From: Clostridia bacterium
Lineage (GTDB): Bacteria; Bacillota; Clostridia; Oscillospirales; Acutalibacteraceae
Assembly (NCBI GenBank): GCA_017474125.1
Contig: JAFVIF010000003.1
Coordinates: 1-44,230 of the forward strand
Direction of reading: 5' to 3'
DNA: 44,230 nucleotides
A model generated the notes under the pieces. That model made no database searches, was not told the DNA's origin, and saw only the letters and a list, made by a program, of their open reading frames with translations. The position numbers and the translations under genes are program-made. The number at the start of each line of letters is the position of its first letter. The stretch's first letter is position 1. Below are positions 15,661-22,971 of the stretch, in pieces.

Positions 15661-17238
15661 ATGAAAGAAATTAAAGAACTTAAATTCGAAGAATTAAGTG
15701 TTGACCAAAAACTTGGTATGATTCACGCGGCGGTGGTTAACTATATTCCCGGAAGCGAACATCAAAACGAATTTTTATATGACCGCATCAGAAATCACGC
15801 TTTAGGCGCAATCTGGATTCCCAGCAATGCTTCCTATACCGAGGATTTTATTAAAAAGGTAAAGGAAATTGCCGATTATCCCATTCTTATTATGACCGAT
15901 GCAGAAAGAGGCTTTGGTAAATACAGAATAGGTCCCCGTAACAGCGTAGGCCGTACAAACGACGTGGAAAACGCGTATATTTACGGTAAAAGCGTAGGCG
16001 TGGCCGCAAAGAAGCTTGGCTACGACGTTGTCTGCAGTCCTATTCTTGACATACACCATGACGGTAGCCCCCGTTCCTACGGTCCCGATAAGGAATTTGT
16101 TGCAAAAATGGCGGCGGCAGAGGCAAGAGGTATGCAGGATGCAGGACTTATGGCTGTGGGTAAGCATTACCCCGGCGCAGAAGACAGTTTACCTATAGAC
16201 TCTCATATGGCAGAAGCCATTTCCTTTGAAACAAAGGAAGAGCTTATTGATAACGGCTTCGGCGTTTATAAAAAGCTTATTGATGAAGGCGTACTCAGCG
16301 GAATTATGACCTCTCACCATAAAACCGAGAAGGTTGACCCCTTATATCCCGCAAGTCTTTCCAAAGCAACTCTTGATATGATTAAGGAGGAAGGCTTTAA
16401 GGGCTTCTTCATAACTGACGCTATTGATATGATGGGTATTCGCGCAAGGTTTGGAGCAGTGGAAAGTAAGGGTATGGCAGTTGAGGCAGGTAATGACTTT
16501 ATTTTAACCTATTCTCTTGACCCCATTGGCGACCAAAAAATAATTAATACCTGTTATGAAAAGGGTATAATCACCGACGAAAGACTTGACGAAGCGGTTA
16601 AAAAGGTTCTTGAAATGCAGCATAAGTCGTTGGAAATGGAAAAGAATATGATAACCGAGCTTACCGACGAAGAGTATAAGCGCCTCAGAAATATAGAAAA
16701 AAACGCTGTTTGCGCCAAGGTTGATGAAGGACTTTCTACCTCTATAAGCAGGGACGGTAAGCACCTTTTCGTTGTAATGCTTCGAAACGAAATGAATCCT
16801 GCCGACGTTGCGGTTGATACCTTTAAGAGCAATTGGCTTTTCCCCGATAGAATCGAAAAACGTATTTTAGAGCTATTCCCCAATTCTAAAGTTCATTTTA
16901 TCCACCAAATGCCAACTGCCCGTCAAAATCAGTTAGCGCTTATTTATGCAACCAAACACGAGGACGTAGTATTTTTAACCTTTTCCGAAACTATTGCATA
17001 CGTTGGTCAGGATGAAATTACAAAGCGTGTAAGAAACGTTATGGAGGCTATGCAGTACACTAATAAGATTTCTACCGTTGTGCATTTCGGTAACCCCACT
17101 GTTTTAGGTAATCTTCCTCATATCCCCCGTTACATAATGGGCGATACTTATGAAGGCAGCGTTGACGCCTGTTTAGACGTGCTTGCAGGAGAAAATGAAG
17201 CCAAGGGTAAGCCTACCTACGAGTTAACTTTAAATTAA
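15661..17238 (+). CDS. Glycoside hydrolase family 3 protein, copy 4
   Basis: A 525-residue paralogue. It alone keeps the more canonical KHYPG, followed by dyad D180-S-H182 and predicted nucleophile D253 (ITDAIDM). AAAGGTGAT precedes the ATG at 15661; an in-frame GTG nine bases earlier is part of the ribosome site. Last gene of the tandem set, followed by a strong terminator. No signal peptide; cytoplasmic action on imported sugars is inferred. Confidence 0.8.
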   Translation: MKEIKELKFEELSVDQKLGMIHAAVVNYIPGSEHQNEFLYDRIRNHALGAIWIPSNASYTEDFIKKVKEIADYPILIMTDAERGFGKYRIGPRNSVGRTNDVENAYIYGKSVGVAAKKLGYDVVCSPILDIHHDGSPRSYGPDKEFVAKMAAAEARGMQDAGLMAVGKHYPGAEDSLPIDSHMAEAISFETKEELIDNGFGVYKKLIDEGVLSGIMTSHHKTEKVDPLYPASLSKATLDMIKEEGFKGFFITDAIDMMGIRARFGAVESKGMAVEAGNDFILTYSLDPIGDQKIINTCYEKGIITDERLDEAVKKVLEMQHKSLEMEKNMITELTDEEYKRLRNIEKNAVCAKVDEGLSTSISRDGKHLFVVMLRNEMNPADVAVDTFKSNWLFPDRIEKRILELFPNSKVHFIHQMPTARQNQLALIYATKHEDVVFLTFSETIAYVGQDEITKRVRNVMEAMQYTNKISTVVHFGNPTVLGNLPHIPRYIMGDTYEGSVDACLDVLAGENEAKGKPTYELTLN

Positions 17239-17247
17239 TAAACAAAA

Positions 17248-17277
17248 AAATAAACAGCAATTTATTGCTGTTTATTT
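17248..17277. terminator. Bidirectional terminator after the GH3 cluster
   Basis: AAATAAACAGCAA and TTGCTGTTTATTT pair over 13 bp around a four-base loop. An A-run before the stem makes it usable on the minus strand as well. Confidence 0.8.
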
Positions 17278-17533
17278 ATTGTCCGAAGAAACGGTATCCT
17301 TTACCATAAGGAAGGTACTGACAACCATTATTAAAAGAGCAACGTAGAATTGCGGTTTTGGTTTTTCGCCCAGCCCCGAAAAGGTTCCTTTGATTATCAC
17401 TATTTCAACCGAACTTTTATTGCTTATCATTTTGGTGCAGTTGTTTTCAAAAACCCAGCCAACCATAATCTTTCGAAATAAATTCTTAAAAAAATAAGCG
17501 CTTTCAAGCGTTTCGACAAACAACGACCATTGC

Positions 17534-17636
17534 AATGATGTAGAAAAACAATCAAATTTCAAGAAATTTGATTGTTTAAAAGCTGATTTATCTGCTTTTG
17601 TGGAAACGCTAAGCGTTTCCACATTCTACAATCATT
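17534..17636. repeat. 103-bp cloverleaf element A (outer stem plus three hairpins)
   Basis: The outer arms AATGATGTAGAA (17534-17545) and TTCTACAATCATT (17624-17636) pair over 12 bp with one bulge. Inside, with almost no spacer, are three hairpins: AAACAATCAAATTT/AAATTTGATTGTTT (17546-17577, 14-bp perfect stem), AAAAGC-GAT/ATC-GCTTTT (17578-17599) and GTGGAAACGCT/AGCGTTTCCAC (17600-17622, 11-bp perfect stem). On the minus strand TGTTATAATGA, an extended -10-like sequence, precedes it, and the terminator at 17248 could end a transcript. It lies in the 509-bp stretch between the last GH3 gene and the small reading frame at 17748; apart from terminator and element I see nothing convincing there. 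Confidence 0.7.
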
Positions 17637-17747
17637 ATAACATATATAAACTAAAATGTATATAGTTATGTGGTTTGTCGTGGGTTGAATTTACAGTAAA
17701 AATTTATTATAATAATTGTAATTATTTTTGTATGCGAAGGTGATTCT

Positions 17748-17858
17748 GTGAAAGAAGCAAATACCAAAGAGTTAGCAGAGCAAATTGCACAAAGAGTTGC
17801 GTCTTGCGGGTGTAAGCAAGGAAATTGCTTTAAAACAAACTCTTGCTATAGCATATAA
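17748..17858 (+). CDS. Possible 36-residue peptide with four C-terminal cysteines
   Basis: GTG start preceded by AAGGTGAT, the same ribosome-site type as the GH3 genes. The peptide begins MKEANTKELAEQIAQRVA and ends with SCGCKQGNCFKTNSCYSI. Alternatively the gene is frameshifted: the +1 frame across the cysteine part reads LRLAGVSKEIALKQTLAIAY followed by KK and a stop, which looks more like an ordinary helical protein and would join the first 17 residues. Both readings end 28-40 bp before the next gene, so it could be a leader peptide, a small protein or a relic. Only the ribosome site and the open frame support it. Confidence 0.3.
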   Translation: MKEANTKELAEQIAQRVASCGCKQGNCFKTNSCYSI

Positions 17859-17904
17859 AAAGTAAAGCTTTATTTGCAATTTTAAATTGAGGGTGGGTAT
17901 ACTG

Positions 17905-19062
17905 ATGCTTGAACACTTTTTTGATAAGTATAAAATAGAATTCGGTGAGAAAACAAAAACTGTTTTCGACCCTGTTTTGCACGTTAATCAGGACGGTACA
18001 ACTCCTATGTATCGTGATACAGACGGCAAGCTTTGGGCTATGAGCGGCCATACCCATGCAGGAAGAATTGCAACCTTTTGCGGTACAAGTCTTGACGATA
18101 TAAAAGAGATTTACCCAATTAAAACAAATTTTAAAACCGGTAATGCCGAATATGCTTTTTCGGGTGTTAAATATCCTGAGGGTATTATGCCGCGCGGCAG
18201 TATTTGGCCCTTCGGCTTGTACATTTGCCCAAACACTCACCGTTTTTTCTGTTGGTTTCATAACGAGACGGGTTGGGGCGGTGAAGGCTCTGCCTATGAT
18301 GCTTACGGAATATGTGAAACGCCAAAATCAGATACCGATTTTCGCCATATCGGTCTTATGCATTCCGACGACGAAGGACTAACGTGGGATTTTGACCGTT
18401 GGGTAATGACCGGCTATGAGCCTTCCCTTACAAAGCTTTATAACCCAAGCGGCGACTGTAAAATTGGACAGCAGGAGGATATTGTTAAATTCGGCTGCGG
18501 TGATTTTTCAATTTACGTGGAGCCGCAAGGCGATTATATATACCTTTTTTACAGTAAAATATCTATTGATATTACCAAGGACAATTTTAGAGACGCTTGG
18601 CAAAGCTGTGACGCTTACGTTGCCCGTTGCCGTAAGCGTTATGACGGAATTATGGGAGACTTTGTTAAATACTACGATGGCGCTTTTTGCGAAGCGGGAA
18701 ATTTGGGCAGAGAATCTATTATAATGAAGGACTGCTGGCACCCAAGAGTAGTATACAGCGAGCCCGCAAAGTGTTATATTATGACTTCAAAACCTATAAT
18801 TTCTGCCTTAAAGGGGGAAATATCGGGTTTGGATGAAAAAATGAAGGTAGCACAGTTTTGTGTATCTGATGACCTTATACATTGGACAAAGCCGACGATT
18901 TTTTATGAAGACGGAATCCCCTTCGGCAATCACTATAACGCAATTATTTCTGATGACAAGGACTGCCAGCCAAATATACTTAAAACCAATGAATTTTCAA
19001 TTTTGTGCAACCATAACGGAAGTCTGGTAGAACGCTTTAAAGCAAAATTTATAAAAATGTAA
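17905..19062 (+). CDS. Putative glycosidase of the five-bladed beta-propeller type
   Basis: A cytoplasmic protein of 385 residues. The sequence shows recurrent propeller features: DGTTPMYRDTDGKLWAMSGH, a SDDEGLTWD motif of the Asp-box kind (SxDxGxTW), IYLFYSK, and SDDLIHWTKP near the C-terminus, as in GH43/GH32/GH130-like clans. Candidate acidic residues exist in each blade but I cannot name the catalytic pair. AGGGTGGG before the ATG at 17905 supports this start. It lies between the GH3 cluster and a dehydrogenase/epimerase pair on the opposite strand, which fits a role in processing an unusual sugar. Family assignment is tentative. Confidence 0.6.
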   Translation: MLEHFFDKYKIEFGEKTKTVFDPVLHVNQDGTTPMYRDTDGKLWAMSGHTHAGRIATFCGTSLDDIKEIYPIKTNFKTGNAEYAFSGVKYPEGIMPRGSIWPFGLYICPNTHRFFCWFHNETGWGGEGSAYDAYGICETPKSDTDFRHIGLMHSDDEGLTWDFDRWVMTGYEPSLTKLYNPSGDCKIGQQEDIVKFGCGDFSIYVEPQGDYIYLFYSKISIDITKDNFRDAWQSCDAYVARCRKRYDGIMGDFVKYYDGAFCEAGNLGRESIIMKDCWHPRVVYSEPAKCYIMTSKPIISALKGEISGLDEKMKVAQFCVSDDLIHWTKPTIFYEDGIPFGNHYNAIISDDKDCQPNILKTNEFSILCNHNGSLVERFKAKFIKM

Positions 19063-19065
19063 TAA

Positions 19066-19092
19066 AAAAGGATGTGCATCGCACATCCTTTT
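19066..19092. terminator. Bidirectional terminator between convergent genes
   Basis: AAAAGGATGTGC and GCACATCCTTTT pair over 12 bp around ATC, followed by TTTTTT some bases later. It serves the propeller gene and the minus-strand dehydrogenase gene. Confidence 0.8.
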
Positions 19093-19098
19093 ACTTTT

Positions 19099-20052
19099 TT
19101 ATTTTATGGTTTCTACTGTTTTTAATACCGCTTCTAATTCTTTGGGCTTAATTATATCGGCAGGCTTGTTATCTTTTACGCAGTTAAAGAAGTAACGAAG
19201 CTCCTCTTCATAGCCGTTGGTTGAGGGGAGTCCGATATCACCTGTGTTTGCGTCGGCTTTTCCGGGGGTGATGTCGGTTATGCCGCCTTGGCTATCGTAA
19301 ACACAGAATTTTCCGCCCTTATAAGCTAAAGTTGCTTTTTCGAATTCAAATATAAAGGTGAAGCCAAAGGGGAATTTCGGCGCATTGTACCAGGCACCCT
19401 CTACGTTTATGAAAAATCCGTCAAAATCGTATATTACGTTAAGATAATCGGCAACGTCGGATTTATGCCTTCTTGCAGTAGCTTTTTTAGGAGCACCAAA
19501 GGTATATACGATAAAGTCCAAATCGTGAATGTGCAAATCGTAAGGAATCATACCGCTTTTGCTTTCATCCATCATCCAGTTTTCAAAGCTCCATGTGGGG
19601 CAACAACCTATACGGGACATGGTACCCGAAAGAATTTTGCCGTATTTATTACTCTCTACCGCTTTCTTTATGTAAGCGTAGGGCGCCATAAATCTTGTAA
19701 CCTGCGCTACCATAAATTTTACGTTGTTTTTCTCTGCGGCGGTATATACCTTTTTAACGTCTTCTTTATTTAAAGAGATCGGCTTTTCGCAAATAACGTT
19801 AATTCCTTTGTTAAGAGCCTTCAGAGAATATTCAATATGTAAATAGGTGGGAACACATACGTCGATTATATCAAAGGTTTCCTTTTCCAACATTTCGTCG
19901 TAGCTTTTATAGCATCTTGCAAATTCTTTGCCTTCAAATTTTTCTTCTCTTATGTCGCAAACGGCAACAATTTCGGCACCGTCTATGTTTTGCCAACCGC
20001 TGATGTGAACCTTACTTATGCCACCTAAACCTACTATACCAACCTTAAGCAT
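19099..20052 (-). CDS. Gfo/Idh/MocA-family dehydrogenase
   Basis: A 317-residue NAD(P)-dependent oxidoreductase. The N-terminal Rossmann fold has VGIVGLGGISKVHI (GxGxxS variant), followed by the VCEKPISLN motif near residue 95 whose lysine contacts substrate and cofactor. The C-terminal alpha/beta domain has HIHDLDFIVYTFG, with a likely catalytic His-Asp region. Such enzymes oxidise or reduce hydroxyls on sugars, inositols or their derivatives. Two base pairs separate it from the upstream TIM-barrel isomerase gene, so they form an operon and probably act in sequence. Confidence 0.88.
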   Translation of the reverse strand: MLKVGIVGLGGISKVHISGWQNIDGAEIVAVCDIREEKFEGKEFARCYKSYDEMLEKETFDIIDVCVPTYLHIEYSLKALNKGINVICEKPISLNKEDVKKVYTAAEKNNVKFMVAQVTRFMAPYAYIKKAVESNKYGKILSGTMSRIGCCPTWSFENWMMDESKSGMIPYDLHIHDLDFIVYTFGAPKKATARRHKSDVADYLNVIYDFDGFFINVEGAWYNAPKFPFGFTFIFEFEKATLAYKGGKFCVYDSQGGITDITPGKADANTGDIGLPSTNGYEEELRYFFNCVKDNKPADIIKPKELEAVLKTVETIK

Positions 20053-20054
20053 AA

Positions 20055-20912
20055 TTATGCCTCCTCATAAACTTCTTTGATTATTTTTTGTAAGAAATCT
20101 CTTGAACGGAGAATATCGGCGTTCTTCTCTTCGGCAAATTCATCGCCGTCACCAACAAGCTCACTTTCAATGGTAACGTAAGAATCATAACCTAATTCTT
20201 TAAGCTTCCTGAATAATGCATAGAAATCAACCTTGCCTTCGCCCAGAGGAGTCATTTTACCCAACCATTTGCTTGTGGTGGGGTAAAGCCCGTCTTTTGC
20301 GTGAATGTCACGCACATATTTACCAATAATATCAAGGGCGTCAACGGGGTTGGCTTTTCCGTAAAGTATAAGATTTGCGGTGTCTAAATTTACCGCAAGG
20401 TTATCTGTGCCTACGATTTCAAAGCAACGGAGCATTGCAAGGGGCGTTTCCTGACCTGCCTCAAAAAGCAAATACTGACCGTTAGCCTTTAAATGCTCTG
20501 CTACGGTTCTTATAGCGTCACACATTGGGAGAAGCTGTGGGTCGTGGGGATTTTCGGGAATAAAGCCCATGTGGGTAACAACCTGCTTTATTCCTAATTT
20601 GTTTGCAAAATCGGCACCGTCGCAAAGGTTTTTTACACGTATATCACGCCATTCCTCGGGGAGCAGACCAAGTGTTGTGTAGCCTTGGTCGAAATTCCAT
20701 ACTCTGGGGCCTTCCCAACCGCACCAAAAGGATGAAACGGTGATTTCGTATTTTTTTAATAATTCGGCTATCTTTTCGGCATTTTCGTCATTCCATACTG
20801 AAAAGTCCCAGCTTCCTAACTGACAAGAAGTAAAGCCGTGTTTTTTTATTCTTTTAAACTCTTCTTCAATCGTTTCCATTCTGAGTTTGGGTATATAACT
20901 ACCAATTAGCAT
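20055..20912 (-). CDS. Sugar phosphate isomerase/epimerase-like TIM-barrel protein
   Basis: A 285-residue xylose-isomerase-like (AP endonuclease 2 superfamily) barrel. Metal-site and fold motifs include VTHMGF, LLFEAGQE, NLDTANLI, RDIHAKDG, LGEGKVDF and SYVTIESEL, with Glu, Asp, His and Glu ligands in the order seen in IolE/IolI and tagatose epimerase relatives. The ATG at 20912 is chosen because GAAAGGCGG lies seven bases before it. First gene of a two-gene operon with the Gfo/Idh/MocA dehydrogenase; a frequent pairing in inositol and rare-sugar pathways. Divergent from an AraC regulator. Confidence 0.85.
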   Translation of the reverse strand: MLIGSYIPKLRMETIEEEFKRIKKHGFTSCQLGSWDFSVWNDENAEKIAELLKKYEITVSSFWCGWEGPRVWNFDQGYTTLGLLPEEWRDIRVKNLCDGADFANKLGIKQVVTHMGFIPENPHDPQLLPMCDAIRTVAEHLKANGQYLLFEAGQETPLAMLRCFEIVGTDNLAVNLDTANLILYGKANPVDALDIIGKYVRDIHAKDGLYPTTSKWLGKMTPLGEGKVDFYALFRKLKELGYDSYVTIESELVGDGDEFAEEKNADILRSRDFLQKIIKEVYEEA

Positions 20913-20938
20913 AAATTTTCCGCCTTTCTGTTGCAACT

Positions 20939-20970
20939 TTGCTAAAAGTATGATAGCATTAAATTAGCAA
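20939..20970. promoter_or_regulatory. Inverted repeat between divergent genes
   Basis: TTGCTAA (20939-20945) and TTAGCAA (20964-20970) form a 7-bp inverted repeat spaced 18 bp apart, in the 117-bp gap between the isomerase operon and the AraC gene. It could be an AraC-family binding site for both promoters. Confidence 0.35.
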
Positions 20971-21029
20971 TGTTGATAGTATAAAACTATTCTTTTTTAG
21001 CACAAAATTAACTTTTAAGGTGATTTTTT

Positions 21030-21854
21030 ATGAATAAAGACCTGTTGCTTGAGCGCGTACCTGTTACTTACGGTCCCTCTGCCGTTAGGGTTTTGTTTTT
21101 TGAAAATAAAGATAAAAAGCACTCTTTTCGTATGCATTGGCACGAAAGACTGGAAATTCTGAGGGTTTATGAAGGGGAAATGACGGTCAATCTGGGCACA
21201 AAAGCCGTTTTGCTTAAAAAGGACGAAATGGTAATTATACCCCCACGTACTATTCACGCCGCCGAAATGGTGGAAAATACCCGATATTGCGCGGTTATGT
21301 TTGATTTGCGAACCTTTTACAATGCTACTGAAATAGGGGAAAGGTTTTTAACCGCCATGTTTAACGGCAACGTCGCGGTACAAAACACTACGGGGGATAA
21401 AAACGCTATAGCCGCCCTGGATTCTCTTACTTTAATAACAAAAACCGAAGAAGAAAACTTTTGCATTATGGCAAACGTATATAAGCTTATAGCGGTGCTT
21501 TTTGCACAGGGAATTTGTACTGTCACGGGGAAGACTCCTGCAGATAAAACCATGCGCGAAATTATAGATTATATGGAAGAAAACTTTACCGAAGAAATCA
21601 GCACTGCTTCACTGTGTAAGCGATTTGGCTATACTGTGCCTTACTTTTGCAAACGTTTTAAAAGTTATACGGGGCTTACTCCTATGAATTATCTTAAAAT
21701 TTACAGAATGGAAAAGGCTTATTCCATTATGAAAAAGCACGACCTTAAAATAAGTGAAATAGCGGAAAGGTGCGGCTTTGACGATGCTAACTATTTTACC
21801 CGTTGCTTTACCGCCCATTTCGGTAACCCGCCAACCTATTATATGAAACAATAA
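21030..21854 (+). CDS. AraC-family transcriptional regulator
   Basis: A 274-residue protein. The cupin sensor has RMHWHERLEILRVYEGEMTV and DEMVIIPPRTIHAAEMVE. The C-terminal double helix-turn-helix has ISTASLCKRFGYTVPYFCKR and LKISEIAERCGFDDANYFTR followed by CFTAHFGNPPTYY. AAGGTGAT precedes the ATG. It is divergent from the dehydrogenase/isomerase operon, which makes that operon its likely target. Confidence 0.9.
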   Translation: MNKDLLLERVPVTYGPSAVRVLFFENKDKKHSFRMHWHERLEILRVYEGEMTVNLGTKAVLLKKDEMVIIPPRTIHAAEMVENTRYCAVMFDLRTFYNATEIGERFLTAMFNGNVAVQNTTGDKNAIAALDSLTLITKTEEENFCIMANVYKLIAVLFAQGICTVTGKTPADKTMREIIDYMEENFTEEISTASLCKRFGYTVPYFCKRFKSYTGLTPMNYLKIYRMEKAYSIMKKHDLKISEIAERCGFDDANYFTRCFTAHFGNPPTYYMKQ

Positions 21855-21914
21855 AAGCTTTATAAAAATCTTAAAACTATGTAGTCAGTATTGTTAAACA
21901 TTTGAAAGCTTAAG

Positions 21915-21944
21915 TTGACAGATGTGAAGAAAATGTGGTATAAT
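21915..21944 (+). promoter_or_regulatory. Strong promoter of the yitT-like gene
   Basis: TTGACA (21915-21920), an 18-bp spacer and an extended -10 TGGTATAAT (21936-21944). Confidence 0.75.
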
Positions 21945-21994
21945 CCTTAAAACTTATCTGACTTGGAAGATAAATGAAAAGAGGTGCTTATACA

Positions 21995-22897
21995 GTGGCA
22001 AAAATAAAAGGGTATCTAAGTTCCCAGCTTAAAGAACTAAAGATGCTTCGTTGGCAAAACTTCGTCGCATTATTTGTAGCAGGCTGTATAAACGCTTTTG
22101 GTGTAACGGTCTTTATTGCTCCCGTAAATCTCTACGACAGCGGTATATCGGGAACTTCGATTTTCCTTTCTCAGATAACCCCCGAAAGGTTTTCACTTTC
22201 TCTTTTTCTGCTTATACTTAACGTGCCTTTGTTTTTGTTTGGTTTAAGACGTCAGGGTGCGCTCTTTACGGTATATTCAATATTTACCGTTGCGGTTTAT
22301 TCGGGCGCATCGTGGCTTATAACCGACGTTCTGCCCATTGACGTAAGCATTGCTTCACCTCTTGCAGGAGAAGATTTACTTTTGTGTGCGCTTTTCGGCG
22401 GTATGATATCCGGTGTGGGAAGCGGTCTTACAATACGCTTTGGCGGAGCAATAGACGGCGTCGAGGTTATGGCGGTTATATTTGCTAAAAAACTCAATCT
22501 TACCGTTGGCTCGTTTGTAATGATATATAACGTAATTCTTTATATAGTTTGCGGAATTGCCATAAACAGTTGGATTTTACCGCTTTATTCTATAGTTACC
22601 TATGCGGCAGGACTTAAAACCGTTGACTTTGTTGTTGAAGGCTTCGATAGAAGCAAATCGGTATTTATCGTTACCGATAAGGCGGAAGAAATAAGCAAAG
22701 CGTTAAGCGACGAATTTGGTTGCGGAACAACAAAGATTAATGCCGTAGGCGGTTATTCAAATGCCGAAAAAACAGTGGTCTATTTCGTGGTAAACCGTTT
22801 CCAGATAGCAAAAATGAGAAATATAATCCATTCGATAGACCAAAAAGCCTTTGTAACCATCAGCGAGGTTGCAGACGTATTTAAAAGTAACGATTAA
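21995..22897 (+). CDS. YitT-family membrane protein
   Basis: About 300 residues. Five or six membrane segments in the N-terminal 210 residues (FVALFVAGCINAFGVTVFIA, LFLLILNVPLFLFGL, FTVYSIFTVAVYSGASWLI, LLLCALFGGMISGVGSGLTI, FVMIYNVILYIVCGIAI) followed by a cytoplasmic DUF2179 domain (VFIVTDKAEEISKALSDEFG and KTVVYFVVNRFQIAKMRNII). The family has many Firmicutes copies; function is unsettled. Conserved family motif GLTIRFGGAIDG is present. I favour the GTG at 21995 with AGAGGTG eight bases before it; the ATG at 21974 is an in-frame alternative adding seven residues. Confidence 0.85.
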   Translation: MAKIKGYLSSQLKELKMLRWQNFVALFVAGCINAFGVTVFIAPVNLYDSGISGTSIFLSQITPERFSLSLFLLILNVPLFLFGLRRQGALFTVYSIFTVAVYSGASWLITDVLPIDVSIASPLAGEDLLLCALFGGMISGVGSGLTIRFGGAIDGVEVMAVIFAKKLNLTVGSFVMIYNVILYIVCGIAINSWILPLYSIVTYAAGLKTVDFVVEGFDRSKSVFIVTDKAEEISKALSDEFGCGTTKINAVGGYSNAEKTVVYFVVNRFQIAKMRNIIHSIDQKAFVTISEVADVFKSND

Positions 22898-22906
22898 AAA
22901 AACACT

Positions 22907-22950
22907 GTGTCACTTAGGAGACACTCTGTAAGGAAGTCCCTGACTTTTTT
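22907..22950 (+). terminator. Weak terminator-like structure after yitT
   Basis: GTGTC (22907-22911) pairs with GACAC (22920-22924), then AAGTC-cct-GACTT (22934-22946) is followed by TTTT. Stems are only 5 bp, so readthrough into the next gene is possible. Confidence 0.35.
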
Positions 22951-22971
22951 ATGTGATAGGAGTATTACAAT

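Noticed and set aside
17272-17622. Minus-strand open frame of 116 codons with a hydrophobic C-terminus
   Set aside because: Most of its 5' half is the cloverleaf element and its 3' end is the GH3 terminator; no ribosome site precedes a start codon. The open frame is explained by the structured DNA.
17534-17636. tRNA gene in the cloverleaf region
   Set aside because: Arm lengths, lack of a TTCGANTC loop, no CCA-ready acceptor and AT-rich arms do not fit tRNA.
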